Part shown: positions 44,532-56,876 of the stretch, in pieces
Layout of the letters: every line of letters starts with the position of its first letter
Position numbering within the stretch: position 1 is the stretch's first letter
Assembly: GCA_920105625.2 (NCBI GenBank)
Contig: OV050030.1
Coordinates: forward strand, 186,044,387-186,108,386
Direction of reading: 5' to 3'
Origin: Clusia tigrina
Lineage: Eukaryota > Arthropoda > Insecta > Diptera > Clusiidae
Length of the DNA stretch: 64,000 nt
Notes under the pieces: model-generated
What the model saw: only the letters and a program-made list of their open reading frames with translations
The model's database searches: none
Told to the model about the DNA's origin: nothing
Program-made: the position numbers and the translations under genes

Positions 44532-45810
44532 TATATTAGATTGCTGTCGTTGAATTTTTTTTATGTGTGACCGCTTTGCCGTTCCCTATACTTGGAAACC
44601 GTGTGTCCAAATTAGCTTTATAATTTATAACACACTTGTATAACAGCAACTTGTTGTTAATTGTGAGTTTAGATAGCTTACCAATATAGTTGGCTAAATG
44701 TTTCTTTTATTGTTTTCATTTTTTGTTTGATATGGTAGGGCCAATTTAACTTTGAGTCCATGTGTATACCAATGTATTTAGTAGTGGACCCTATTTTAAT
44801 ATCTTTATTGTTTATTTTAATAGGTATTGAGTTAAATTTTGTTTTAGTTATAAAAATTATTTGTACAGTCTTATCTTCATTAGCACCATTTACCAAACCA
44901 TTCCTTAATATTATCTGTGTATATCTGCAGTGTATAACTACAGTCGCAGTATTTAAATTTTTATGAGATGTTAATAGGATTGTGTCGCAAAGGTAGCAAT
45001 TGTGGTATTCAGTTCTTTTGGAAGTGGTATATCTGAGGTAAATATGACATATAGCAGTGGTCCTAAAAAACTCCCTTGAGGAACTCCCAGCTGTTGTAAG
45101 ATGAATAGACGAACACTCTTCATTATATTTGACGTAAAAGTAACGATCGCTAAGATAACTTTCAACAATCAAATAGTAGTCAAGTGGCAGCATTGTCTTC
45201 AGTTTATGCAGCAGTATGGCATAAAACTTTGTCAAATGCTTTTACATCGTCCAAGAATACAGCAACGCAGTACCGCTTATATTCTATGTCTGTTTCAATT
45301 GTGTTTGTTATACGGTGTATCTGTGGAATCGTTGAATGTCGTTTGCTGAAGCCGAATTGATGATTTGGTATAATGTGTTTATTGTCAAGTATCTGGCTAA
45401 TTCTATCATGTAATAGTTTTTCAGCAGCTTTAGAAATTATGGGAAGTAGGCTAATTGGTATATACGTCATTTGATAGGAGTTTTTTTTAAGTATTTAGCC
45501 AATGTTGTTGCTTTTTCTTCATTGGTTGAAGCCCATGTAGTAGTGGATAAAATATGAGGTGTTGCATATGGTTGCCTTTCATTATGTCTTAATAGTGAAT
45601 TTATTATGATAGCTGTCCTACCACGAGCCTTACCATTAAGATGATCTGTCACATAAATTTTATATTCAGTAAATACTAAATAGTTTTTGTTCGTAAAATG
45701 TGTTTCTGAAACTAGTCAATTTTCTTGTCAAACAAAAATTGCTTCAGCTCAAGATAATGTTTTGTTACGCCAATCCAAGCTAAAATTTTTCAACTATTAC
45801 TTTTGTCCAT
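44532..45810 (-). pseudogene. J2 ORF2 remnant in U7
   Basis: Pieces 44678-45235, 45204-45470 and fusion 45467-45652, same lesions as U6. Confidence 0.85.
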
Positions 45811-46515
45811 TTAAGCTTTTTAGTAACATTGTAATGATATTCATCATATTAGTCATTTCACCATGTCTTTAAGTTCAATAATATCACTATGGTTTGAATT
45901 ATTTGTATTTTGTTCAGTTTTATTTGGATTTGATGACCCTGCAATTTCGGCATAGCTTACGTCTGGTTTAACTGCTGATCCATCCATATTTTTGGTCTCT
46001 AGTAATAATGGATCCTTTCTGCGTAAATATGGAAACGTTTGAATTTTTATGGCTTTGTTTATTTCACAGCCTTTGTAGTTTGCAGTATGATTTCCGCCAC
46101 ATAGGGCACATTTAATTTCAGCTGCGTTGGTTATTTTTTGTTGGCATTCACTTGTTAGATGCTTTCCAGCGCATTTCACACATACTGGATCCCTTGTACA
46201 GTAGTTTTTGTCTGACCGTATTTTTGGCATTTAGTGCATTGCGCGACTTCTCGTTAATGATGCGGTGCCTCAAAAGCTACTCTGTAATGCATTAATTTGT
46301 TAATGTTGTAAATATCCTTATTGTTAGTATTTGTTTCTAATTCTATGCTAAACAGTGGTAGCGGTTTTTTTTGTTGTCCGTTGAGTTATGTTAGTTATGT
46401 TTAAAACTTTGTGACCGTGTTCGCCAAGCCCATTTTTAATTTCTTTTTGGCCGCAGAGGGATGCATGAAGAATCACCCCTTTCATTTTTGTTGTCTCTTT
46501 CAACTTATAACTCAT
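45797..46515 (-). pseudogene. J2 ORF1 remnant in U7, 8-T frameshift
   Basis: The knuckle piece 45853-46230 has a private Ser-to-Tyr change (TFPYLRRK). The PRE_C2HC-like part is shifted as in U5 and U6. Confidence 0.82.
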
Positions 46516-46948
46516 ATATATAACAGTTCCTTTGTTTGTTTGAATCTTTCTTTCTCACTTTAATTAAATTATAAATTTGTTATTATAAGTGTTTAGTTCA
46601 TCTAAACAGATCTAGACACTGAATTGATAACTTCCAATTTCTTTTAAACGTATCTATTATGTCCTCAATTGATTCATTCCACAATAACACCCATTTAGTT
46701 CTTCATTATTAATAGTCTTTATTTCATTATTAATTAATATTACAAATATCAAAAGAATGTCTGTATCAATACCATATAAAAGCAAAAGTAAAGTGATCTG
46801 CATAAAAGCTAGAGATGTGTAACCCACAAGAAATGTCAACTTATGGCTACTCAAGTACTAGATACTCGTTAATCATATACGTATACATTAAGGTAGTTAC
46901 TATAAACAAATAGAGTTATAATAGTTCTCCCACGCTAATTGGGCAGCT
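46516..46948 (-). other. gypsy 3' non-coding region with probable LTR (U7)
   Basis: Private changes cttccaattt near 46632 and caacttatgg near 46840. No gene is seen. Confidence 0.55.
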
Positions 46949-48019
46949 TCAGGCATCTGACACATAACTATTTAGATAGGCTGGTGTACGACGTATTCGA
47001 GAAGTCCTTCGAGGTAGTTGTTGTTGTTCAGCCGGAACTGTTGTGTTTTGTTCTTCAGTGTCCGCATTTTCATAATTTCCTACGTTGACTGGAATTTTAA
47101 TTAAATCTTGAAGATCGTATCTAGGAACTATCGGGTTTGGATTCTGTTGTATTTGTTCTTCATGTTCTGGACTTGTTTGTTGTTGAATCATGCTTGACCG
47201 AAGTTGATTAATATGACGTTTAACTGTATAACCATCATCCAATTTGACTAGATAATGGAGATGACCCAATTTCTTGATGATTGTTCCCAACTTCCATAAA
47301 TTTTTATTGTTTGTGTAATATCGAGCTTGAAATCTCTCTCCCTCGCGTAATTGACGAGCCTTACACAAATCTCCAGAGCCTTGATTATGAATTTGAGGAG
47401 GTCTCAGCGCATCTAGCTGGATACGGATTTGTCTGTTTAAGTATTGCTCCGATGGCGTTTTTCCATTTGCAAGTGGCGTTGCCCGGTAACGAAAAAGTAT
47501 TTCTCTTACTTTCTCACGTAAAGAACGACGGTCATCTAGCATTGATTTAAGTCGATGTTTTAAAGTTTGAACATTACGTTCGGCAAGACCGTTCGTAGCT
47601 GGATGCCCGGGTGCAATAAACTTCTGAAAAATAACACGACGTGTACAAAATGATTGAAATTTATCACTGGTAAATATTGTGGCGTTGTCGGATACAATTA
47701 CGACTGGATAACCATGTCTAGCAAATAAATCTAGTAACATCTCTATTGTAGTAGTAGAAGATGGAGAAGAAGGAGTTATACCAATTTCAGCCCACTTGGA
47801 TTTAGCGTCCATCACAACCAGATAATAATGGCCTTGAAAAATACCCGCATAATCGATGTGGATTCGTTGCCAGTTGTGTTGTGGTTCCTCCCAAGAGTGT
47901 AGTGTAGCCTTGGGGGGACTTGACCTCACATTACCACAAGATGAACACTCTTTTACTAGACGTTCAATATCTTTATCAATTGATTTCCAATACACGTACC
48001 TGCGAGCTAATTGTTTCAT
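46949..48019 (-). CDS. gypsy integrase ORF in U7, intact 356 codons, hybrid variants
   Basis: Full frame with D,D35E. Residue 120 is Lys (TSDKF), as in U1 and U2, and the C-terminal segment is AYLNSYVSDA, as in U8-U10. Otherwise it matches U5. Confidence 0.88.
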   Translation of the reverse strand: MKQLARRYVYWKSIDKDIERLVKECSSCGNVRSSPPKATLHSWEEPQHNWQRIHIDYAGIFQGHYYLVVMDAKSKWAEIGITPSSPSSTTTIEMLLDLFARHGYPVVIVSDNATIFTSDKFQSFCTRRVIFQKFIAPGHPATNGLAERNVQTLKHRLKSMLDDRRSLREKVREILFRYRATPLANGKTPSEQYLNRQIRIQLDALRPPQIHNQGSGDLCKARQLREGERFQARYYTNNKNLWKLGTIIKKLGHLHYLVKLDDGYTVKRHINQLRSSMIQQQTSPEHEEQIQQNPNPIVPRYDLQDLIKIPVNVGNYENADTEEQNTTVPAEQQQLPRRTSRIRRTPAYLNSYVSDA

Positions 48020-48601
48020 TTTTGAAATATGTGTTTGGTGAAGTTCTGCTAAAACTGTCTGTTGTAAAGTAGTCGGTACTACTACACGTTGACCTCGAAA
48101 AATGATTCCATTGTTTTATTGTTATTAACATGGTGTCTTCCACTCGATTATTTTTAAGATTTTGTAGAATTGTTGACAATTGTTGATCTTTTTGCGTTTC
48201 CGCTTGAAGAGTTTTAAAATTTAAATTTAACGTTAAAATTTGATGTATCGATGATTCACAGATATGATTAACTTCTTCGTTTATAGCAGAATCTATTAAA
48301 TTTGACGTTTTTACTGGAGCTCGAGACAAACAGTCAGCATTAACATTTTCGATGCCTTTCTTGTAGACAACTTTATAATCGAAACGAATGAAAGAAATGC
48401 TGCATATCTCTGAAGACGTGAAAAAGTCATTTGTGGTAACTTTGCACTTTGATGGAAAATTCGAACTAAAGGTTGATTATCCGTTATAAGTGTAAATTGT
48501 TTTCCATATAAATATTGATAAAAATGATCCACTGAAAATACGATAGCCAATGCTTCACGATCAATTTGAGAATAATTCTTCTCAGCTTCCGTAAGCGATC
48601 T
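48020..48601 (-). pseudogene. gypsy RNase H and linker in U7
   Basis: Core 48311-48550, linker 47976-48329, frames broken as in U1. Confidence 0.83.
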
Positions 48602-49735
48602 TCAAGCAAATGAAATTGGACGTTCTTGATCATCTACGATGTGAGACAACACTCCCGCAATTCCAGTTGGACTAGCGTCACAAGCTAATTGTAGTGGGTA
48701 TTTTGGATCATAAGGTACAATTACACGATCACTAGCTATTTCTTTTTTAATATTTTTGAAAGCTGCATCGCATTGTACATTCCAATTAAATTTTGAATTT
48801 TTCTTGATGAGATTACGTAGAGGTGATGTAATTGTTGAACAATTTCTAATAAACCTTGAATAGTATGTAACCATTCCTAAAAATCTTCTTACATCATCCG
48901 CTGATTTAAGCTTTGGAAGATCTAAGATAGCTGCTATTTTCTTTTTCGATTTTAAAATTTTATTATTTTTGATGGTGTGACCCAGGAATTCAATTTCTTC
49001 TTGAAAAAAACTGCATTTATCTTTATTAAGATGTAAATCGTATTGTTGAAGACGTTGTACACATTTCAATAAATTTTCTTTGCATTCTAATTTTGTTTCA
49101 CCATGTATAATGATGTCATCAAAATACGCTTCCGTTTTTGGAACTTGTTGTAAAATTTGATTAATTATTCGATTAAACTCCGAAGGTGCTGTTTTAATAC
49201 CAAATGATAACCTATTCACCTTATACGTACCCCGATGCGTTGACATCGTTTGGATTTTACTTGAATCTTCATCCACTGGTATGTGTAAATACGCTTTGTA
49301 CAGATCCAATCTGCAAAAATATTTCGAATTACGTAAACAGTTAAAAATATCTTCAATTTTTCGTATTGGACTATGGGCGTCCACGAGACGTTCGTTTACT
49401 CCTACTTTATAGTCAACACACAAGCGTATCCCTCCATCAGATTTTGGTATTACGACCAAGGGGGAACCCCAGTGACTGATTTCAGTTTTTGAAATTACAC
49501 CTGCTGTTTCTAGTTGATCAAGTTCTTGGTTGACTTTTTCGATTAAAGCATAGGGTATTTCCCGTTCCCAGTTAAATATAGGCTTAGCCTCATTACGTAA
49601 TTTAAGCAATATTGTATATTGCTTAACACATCCAATTTTTGGTTGAAAAATATCTTGAAATTCGTCATTTATTGAATTAGTAAAATTAGCATCACTTACG
49701 TTTTTTACTGAATACGTAGAGTTGATTTCGTTCAA
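48602..49735 (-). CDS. Ty3/Gypsy RT ORF in U7 (pol fragment)
   Basis: 377 codons, TGA-terminated. Private L226V (LKCVQRLQQ); lacks the U5/U6 variants. Confidence 0.89.
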   Translation of the reverse strand: MNEINSTYSVKNVSDANFTNSINDEFQDIFQPKIGCVKQYTILLKLRNEAKPIFNWEREIPYALIEKVNQELDQLETAGVISKTEISHWGSPLVVIPKSDGGIRLCVDYKVGVNERLVDAHSPIRKIEDIFNCLRNSKYFCRLDLYKAYLHIPVDEDSSKIQTMSTHRGTYKVNRLSFGIKTAPSEFNRIINQILQQVPKTEAYFDDIIIHGETKLECKENLLKCVQRLQQYDLHLNKDKCSFFQEEIEFLGHTIKNNKILKSKKKIAAILDLPKLKSADDVRRFLGMVTYYSRFIRNCSTITSPLRNLIKKNSKFNWNVQCDAAFKNIKKEIASDRVIVPYDPKYPLQLACDASPTGIAGVLSHIVDDQERPISFA

Positions 49736-49792
49736 ATTGATTTGAAATTTTCGAATCCAATTGCGTCCAAGAAGTGTTGTATATTCCTCTGG

Positions 49793-50058
49793 AGCTATTA
49801 AATTAATAAAAACACTAAAATGAATGGAGACTGTGCATTTGCATTCTTTATAATAAAGGATTCACCCAGAATTTCGGTTTCCTTCTTTTTTCCTCTTCAT
49901 CGTATAAATAAAAAATTTTGTCAAGCGTGGGTACAGCAAACTAGATTGCTTGACGGCATTTTCAAAATGACAATGCCATAACATCGCAATGCCCACCATT
50001 AAAATATTGCCAACCATTGCAATCAAATTTGACAGATGTTGCCCGTGGAGACGTAGGG
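49793..50058. mobile_element. right half of the MITE (U8)
   Basis: Right inverted repeat plus TAA retained. Confidence 0.85.
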
Positions 50059-50061
50059 TAA

Positions 50062-51341
50062 TATATTAGATTGCTGTCGTTGAATTTTTTTTATGTGTGA
50101 CCGCTTTGCCGTTCCCTATACTTGGAAACCGTGTGTCCAAATTAGCTTTATAATTTATAACACACTTGTATAACAGCAACTTGTTGTTAATTGTGAGTTT
50201 AGATAGCTTACCAATATAGTTGGCTAAATGTTTCTTTTATTGTTTTCATTTTTTGTTTGATATGGTAGGGCCAATTTAACTTTGAGTCCATGTGTATACC
50301 AATGTATTTAGTAGTGGACCCTATTTTAATATCTTTATTGTTTATTTTAATAGGTATTGAGTTAAATTTTGTTTTAGTTATAAAAATTATTTGTACAGTC
50401 TTATCTTCATTAGCACCATTTACCAAACCATTCCTTAATATTATCTGTGTATATCTGCAGTGTATAACTACAGTCGCAGTATTTAAATTTTTATGAGATG
50501 TTAATAGGATTGTGTCGCAAAGGTAGCAATTGTGGTATTCAGTTCTTTTGGAAGTGGTATATCTGAGGTAAATATGACATATAGCAGTGGTCCTAAAAAA
50601 CTCCCTTGAGGAACTCCCAGCTGTTGTAAGATGAATAGACGAACACTCTTCATTATATTTGACGTAAAAGTAACGATCGCTAAGATAACTTTCAACAATC
50701 AAATAGTAGTCAAGTGGCAGCATTGTCTTCAGTTTATGCAGCAGTATGGCATAAAACTTTGTCAAATGCTTTTACATCGTCCAAGAATACAGCAACGCAG
50801 TACCGCTTATATTCTATGTCTGTTTCAATTGTGTTTGTTATACGGTGTATCTGTGGAATCGTTGAATGTCGTTTGCTGAAGCCGAATTGATGATTTGGTA
50901 TAATGTGTTTATTGTCAAGTATCTGGCTAATTCTATCATGTAATAGTTTTTCAGCAGCTTTAGAAATTATGGGAAGTAGGCTAATTGGTATATACGTCAT
51001 TTGATAGGAGTTTTTTTTTAAGTATTTAGCCAATGTTGTTGCTTTTTCTTCATTGGTTGAAGCCCATGTAGTAGTGGATAAAATATGAGGTGTTGCATAT
51101 GGTTGCCTTTCATTATGTCTTAATAGTGAATTTATTATGATAGCTGTCCTACCACGAGCCTTACCATTAAGATGATCTGTCACATAAATTTTATATTCAG
51201 TAAATACTAAATAGTTTTTGTTCGTAAAATGTGTTTCTGAAACTAGTCAATTTTCTTGTCAGACAAAAATTGCTTCAGCTCAAGATAATGTTTTGTTACG
51301 CCAATCCAAGCTAAAATTTTTCAACTATTACTTTTGTCCAT
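50062..51341 (-). pseudogene. J2 ORF2 remnant in U8, longer fused frame
   Basis: One extra T near 51011 joins the endonuclease-linker fusion to the RT piece, making a 149-codon frame (50734-51183) through FGFSKRHSTIPQIHRI. The RT fingers and the FADD motif are still missing. C-terminal RT piece 50208-50765. Confidence 0.85.
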
Positions 51342-52045
51342 TTAAGCTTTTTAGTAACATTGTAATGATATTCATCATATTAGTCATTCCACCATGTCTT
51401 TAAGTTCAATAATATCACTATGGTTTGAATTATTTGTATTTTGTTCAGTTTTATTTGGATTTGATGACCCTGCAATTTCGGCATAGCTTACGTCTGGTTT
51501 AACTGCTGATCCATCCATATTTTTGGTCTCTAGTAATAATGGATCCTTTCTGCGTAAAGATGGAAACGTTTGAATTTTTATGGCTTTGTTTATTTCACAG
51601 CCTTTGTAGTTTGCAGTATGATTTCCGCCACATAGGGCACATTTAATTTCAGCTGCGTTGGTTATTTTTTGTTGGCATTCACTTGTTAGATGCTTTCCAG
51701 CGCATTTCACACATACTGGATCCCTTGTACAGTAGTTTTTGTCTGACCGTATTTTTGGCATTTAGTGCATTGCGCGACTTCTCGTTAATGATGCGGTGCC
51801 TCAAAAGCTACTCTGTAATGCATTAATTTGTTAATGTTGTAAATATCCTTATTGTTAGTATTTGTTTCTAATTCTATGCTAAACAGTGGTAGCGGTTTTT
51901 TTGTTGTCCGTTGAGTTATGTTAGTTATGTTTAAAACTTTGTGACCGTGTTCGCCAAGCCCATTTTTAATTTCTTTTTGGCCGCAGAGGGATGCATGAAG
52001 AATCACCCCTTTCATTTTTGTTGTCTCTTTCAACTTATAACTCAT
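51328..52045 (-). pseudogene. J2 ORF1 remnant in U8
   Basis: Both pieces are open (51384-51761 and 51785-52045) because the T run has seven bases. The knuckle piece ends DMVE instead of DMVK. Confidence 0.83.
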
Positions 52046-52478
52046 ATATATAACAGTTCCTTTGTTTGTTTGAATCTTTCTTTCTCACTTTAATTAAATT
52101 ATAAATTTGTTATTATAAGTGTTTAGTTCATCTAAACAGATCTAGACACTGAATTGATAACTTGCAATTTCTTTTAAACGTATCTATTATGTCCTCAATT
52201 GATTCATTCCACCTCAACACCCATTTAGTTCTTCATTATTAATAGTCTTTATTTCATTATTAATTAATATTACAAATATCAAAAGAATGTCTGTATCAAT
52301 ACCATATAAAAGCAAAAGTAAAATGATCTGCATAAAAGCTAGAGATGTGTAACCCACAAGAAATGTCAACTCATGGCTACTCAAGTACTAGATACTCGTT
52401 AATCATATACGTATACATTAAGGTAGTTACTATAAACAAATAGAGTTATAATAGTTCTCCCACGCTAATTGGGCAGCT
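52046..52478 (-). other. gypsy 3' non-coding region with probable LTR (U8)
   Basis: Private cacctcaacac near 52211, which removes the incidental 65-codon frame seen elsewhere. No gene is seen. Confidence 0.55.
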
Positions 52479-53550
52479 TCAGGCATCTGACACATAACTA
52501 TTTAGATAGGCTGGTGTACGACGTATTCGAGAAGTCCTTCGAGGTAGTTGTTGTTGTTCAGCCGGAACTGTTGTGTTTTGTTCTTCAGTGTCCGCATTTT
52601 CATAATTTCCTACGTTGACTGGAATTTTAATTAAATCTTGAAGATCGTATCTAGGAACTATCGGGTTTGGATTCTGTTGTATTTGTTCTTCATGTTCTGG
52701 ACTTGTTTGTTGTTGAATCATGCTTGACCGAAGTTGATTAATATGACGTTTAACTGTATAACCATCATCCAATTTGACTAGATAATGGAGATGACCCAAT
52801 TTCTTGATGATTGTTCCCAACTTCCATAAATTTTTATTGTTTGTGTAATATCGAGCTTGAAATCTCTCTCCCTCACGTAATTGACGAGCCTTACAAAAAA
52901 TCTCCAGAACCTTGATTATGAATTTGAGGAGGTCTCAGCGCATCTAGCTGGATACGGATTTGTCTGTTTAAGTATTGCTCCGATGGCGTTTTTCCATTTG
53001 CAAGTGGCGTTGCCCGGTAACGAAAAAGTATTTCTCTTACTTTCTCACGTAAAGAACGACGGTCATCTAGCATTGATTTAAGTCGATGTTTTAAAGTTTG
53101 AACATTACGTTCGGCAAGACCGTTCGTAGCTGGATGCCCGGGTGCAATAAACTTCTGAAAAATAACACGACATGTACAAAATGATTGAAATTCATCACTG
53201 GTAAATATTGTGGCGTTGTCGGATACAATTACGACTGGATAACCATGTCTAGCAAATAAATCTAGTAACATCTCTATTGTAGTAGTAGAAGATGGAGAAG
53301 AAGGAGTTATACCAATTTCAGCCCACTTGGATTTAGCGTCCATCACAGCCAGATAATAATGGCCTTGAAAAATACCCGCATAATCGATGTGGATTCGTTG
53401 CCAGTTGTGTTGTGGTTCCTCCCAAGAGTGTAGTGTAGCCTTGGGGGGACTTGACCTCACATTACCACAAGATGAACACTCTTTTACTAGACGTTCAATA
53501 TCTTTATCAATTGATTTCCAATACACGTACCTGCGAGCTAATTGTTTCAT
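52479..53550 (-). pseudogene. gypsy integrase in U8, frameshifted
   Basis: Pieces 52479-52820 and 52891-53550. Has the insertion haplotype of U1, plus CTCRVIF (Arg to Cys, shared with U9) and a private YYLAVMDAK. Confidence 0.87.
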
Positions 53551-54137
53551 TTTTGAAATATGTGTTTGGTGAAGTTCTGCTAAAACTGTCTGTTGTAAAG
53601 TAGTCGGTACTACTACACGTTGACCTCGAAAAATGATTCCATTGTTTTATTGTTATTAACATGGTGTCTTCCACTCGATTATTTTTAAGATTTTGTAGAA
53701 TTGTTGACAATTGTTGATCTTTTTGCGTTTCCGCTTGAAGAGTTTTAAAATTTAAATTTAACGTTAAAATTTGATGTATCGATGATTCACAAATATGATT
53801 AACTTCTTCGTTTATAGCAGAATCTATTAAATTTGACGTTTTTACTGGAGCTCGAGACAAACAGTCAGCATTAACATTTTCGATGCCTTTCTTGTAGACA
53901 ACTTTATAATCGAAACGAATGAAAGAAATGCTGCATATCTCTGAAGACGTGAAAAAGTCATTTGTGGTAACTTTGCACTTTGATGGAAAATTCGTACTAA
54001 AGGTTGATTATCCGTTATAAGTGTAAATTGTTTTCCATATAAATATTGATAAAAATGATCCACTGAAAATACGATAGCCAATGCAATGCTTCACGGTCAA
54101 TTTGAGAATAATTCTTCTCAGCTTCCGTAAGCGATCT
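53551..54137 (-). pseudogene. gypsy RNase H and linker in U8, 5-bp duplication
   Basis: gccaatgcaatgcttcac near 54077 carries an extra aatgc that shifts the frame just before AIVFSVDHF. The linker piece is 53507-53860. The short core frame 53842-54081 is unchanged downstream. Confidence 0.84.
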
Positions 54138-55271
54138 TGAAGCAAATGAAATTGGACGTTCTTGATCATCTACGATGTGAGACAACACTCCCGCAATTCC
54201 AGTTGGACTAGCGTCACAAGCTAATTGTAGTGGGTATTTTGGATCATAAGGTACAATTACACGATCACTAGCTATTTCTTTTTTAATATTTTTGAAAGCC
54301 GCATCGCATTGTACATTCCAATTAAATTTTGAATTTTTCTTGATGAGATTACGTAGAGGTGATGTAATTGTTGAACAATTTCGAATAAACCTTGAATAGT
54401 ATGTAACCATTCCTAAAAATCTTCTTACATCATCCGCTGATTTAAGCTTTGGAAGATCTAAGATAGCTGCTATTTTCTTTTTCGATTTTAAAATTTTGTT
54501 ATTTTTGATGGTGTGACCCAGGAATTCAATTTCTTCTTGAAAAAAACTGCATTTATCTTTATTAAGATGTAAATCGTATTGTTGAAGACGTTGTAAACAT
54601 TTCAATAAATTTTCTTTGCATTCTAATTTTGTTTCACCATGTATAATGATGTCATCAAAATACGCTTCCGTTTTTGGAACTTGTTGTAAAATTTGATTAA
54701 TTATTCGATTAAACTCCGAAGGTGCTGTTTTAATACCAAATGATAACCTATTCACCTTATACGTACCCCGATGCGTTGACATCGTTTGGATTTTACTTGA
54801 ATCTTCATCCACTGGTATGTGTAAATACACTTTGTACAGATCCAATCTGCAAAAATATTTCGAATTACGTAAACAGTTAAAAATATCTTCAATTTTTCGT
54901 ATTGGACTATGGGCGTCCACGAGACGTTCGTTTACTCCTACTTTATAGTCAACACACAAGCGTATCCCTCCATCAGATTTTGGTATTACGACCAAGGGGG
55001 AACCCCAGTGACTGATTTCAGTTTTTGAAATTACACCTGCTGTTTCTAGTTGATCAAGTTCTTGGTTGACTTTTTCGATTAAAGCATAGGGTATTTCCCG
55101 TTCCCAGTTAAATATAGGCTTAGCCTCATTACGTAATTTAAGCAATATTGTATATTGCTTAACACATCCAATTTTTGGTTGAAAAATATCTTGAAATTCG
55201 TCATTTATTGAATTAGTAAAATTAGCATCACTTACGTTTTTTACTGAATACGTAGAGTTGATTTCGTTCAA
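54015..55271 (-). CDS. Ty3/Gypsy RT plus partial RNase H ORF in U8, 418 codons
   Basis: TCA (Ser) replaces the TGA of U1-U7, so translation continues through FASRSLTEAEKNYSQIDREA into RNase H, then goes out of frame at the 5-bp duplication. A148V lies next to the first catalytic Asp (LDLYKVY). Of the two RNase H-entry states in the array this is the more complete, but it is still broken. Confidence 0.9.
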   Translation of the reverse strand: MNEINSTYSVKNVSDANFTNSINDEFQDIFQPKIGCVKQYTILLKLRNEAKPIFNWEREIPYALIEKVNQELDQLETAGVISKTEISHWGSPLVVIPKSDGGIRLCVDYKVGVNERLVDAHSPIRKIEDIFNCLRNSKYFCRLDLYKVYLHIPVDEDSSKIQTMSTHRGTYKVNRLSFGIKTAPSEFNRIINQILQQVPKTEAYFDDIIIHGETKLECKENLLKCLQRLQQYDLHLNKDKCSFFQEEIEFLGHTIKNNKILKSKKKIAAILDLPKLKSADDVRRFLGMVTYYSRFIRNCSTITSPLRNLIKKNSKFNWNVQCDAAFKNIKKEIASDRVIVPYDPKYPLQLACDASPTGIAGVLSHIVDDQERPISFASRSLTEAEKNYSQIDREALHWLSYFQWIIFINIYMENNLHL

Positions 55272-55328
55272 ATTGATTTGAAATTTTCGAATCCAATTGC
55301 GTCCAAGAAGTGTTGTATATTCCTCTGG

Positions 55329-55594
55329 AGCTATTAAATTAATAAAAACACTAAAATGAATGGAGACTGTGCATTTGCATTCTTTATAATAAAGGATTCA
55401 CCCAGAATTTCGGTTTCCTTCTTTTTTCCTCTTCATCGTATAAATAAAAAATTTTGTCAAGCGTGGGTACAGCGAACTAGATTGCTTGACGGCATTTTCA
55501 AAATGACAATGCCATAACATCGCAATGCCCACCATTAAAATATTGCCAACCATTGCAATCAAATTTGACAGATGTTGCCCGTGGAGACGTAGGG
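55329..55594. mobile_element. right half of the MITE (U9)
   Basis: Has acagcgaactag, like U1-U3 and unlike its neighbours. Confidence 0.85.
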
Positions 55595-55597
55595 TAA

Positions 55598-56876
55598 TAT
55601 ATTAGATTGCTGTCGTTGAATTTTTTTTATGTGTGACCGCTTTGCCGTTCCCTATACTTGGAAACCGTGTGTCCAAATTAGCTTTATAATTTATAACACA
55701 CTTGTATAACAGCAACTTGTTGTTAATTGTGAGTTTAGATAGCTTACCAATATAGTTGGCTAAATGTTTCTTTTATTGTTTTCATTTTTTGTTTGATATG
55801 GTAGGGCCAATTTAACTTTGAGTCCATGTGTATACCAATGTATTTAGTAGTGGACCCTATTTTAATATCTTTATTGTTTATTTTAATAGGTATTGAGTTA
55901 AATTTTGTTTTAGTTATAAAAATTATTTGTACAGTCTTATCTTCATTAGCACCATTTACCAAACCATTCCTTAATATTATCTGTGTATATCTGCAGTGTA
56001 TAACTACAGTCGCAGTATTTAAATTTTTGTGAGATGTTAATAGGATTGTGTCGCAAAGGTAGCAATTGTGGTATTCAGTTCTTTTGGAAGTGGTATATCT
56101 GAGGTAAATATGACATATAGCAGTGGTCCTAAAAAACTCCCTTGAGGAACTCCCAGCTGTTGTAAGATGAATAGACGAACACTCTTCATTATATTTGACG
56201 TAAAAGTAACGATCGCTAAGATAACTTTCAACAATCAAATAGTAGTCAAGTGGCAGCATTGTCTTCAGTTTATGCAGCAGTATGGCATAAAACTTTGTCA
56301 AATGCTTTTACATCGTCCAAGAATACAGCAACGCAGTATCGCTTATATTCTATGTCTGTTTCAATTGTGTTTGTTATACGGTGTATCTGTGGAATCGTTG
56401 AATGTCGTTTGCTGAAGCCGAATTGATGATTTGGTATAATGTGTTTATTGTCAAGTATCTGGCTAATTCTATCATGTAATAGTTTTTCAGCAGCTTTAGA
56501 AATTATGGGAAGTAGGCTAATTGGTATATACGTCATTTGATAGGAGTTTTTTTTAAGTATTTAGCCAATGTTGTTGCTTTTTCTTCATTGGTTGAAGCCC
56601 ATGTAGTAGTGGATAAAATATGAGGTGTTGCATATGGTTGCCTTTCATTATGTCTTAATAGTGAATTTATTATGATAGCTGTCCTACCACGAGCCTTACC
56701 ATTAAGATGATCTGTCACATAAATTTTATATTCAGTAAATACTAAATAGTTTTTGTTCGTAAAATGTGTTTCTGAAACTAGTCAATTTTCTTGTCAGACA
56801 AAAATTGCTTCAGCTCAAGATAATGTTTTGTTACGCCAATCCAAGCTAAAATTTTTCAACTATTACTTTTGTCCAT
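55598..56876 (-). pseudogene. J2 ORF2 remnant in U9
   Basis: Pieces 55744-56301, 56270-56536 and fusion 56533-56718. cgcagtatcgc near 56332 is shared with U10. Confidence 0.85.

Larger units (their letters stand above)
44263..49792 (-). repeat. array unit U7, short type, transitional
   Basis: 5530 bp. The J2 part resembles U6. The integrase is intact in frame like U3-U6, but its C-terminus (YLNSYVSDA) is that of U8-U10. Confidence 0.93.
49793..55328 (-). repeat. array unit U8, short type with RT serine allele
   Basis: 5536 bp. Five of the extra bases come from a 5-bp duplication in RNase H. The integrase frameshift haplotype of U1 and U2 reappears here. Confidence 0.93.
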
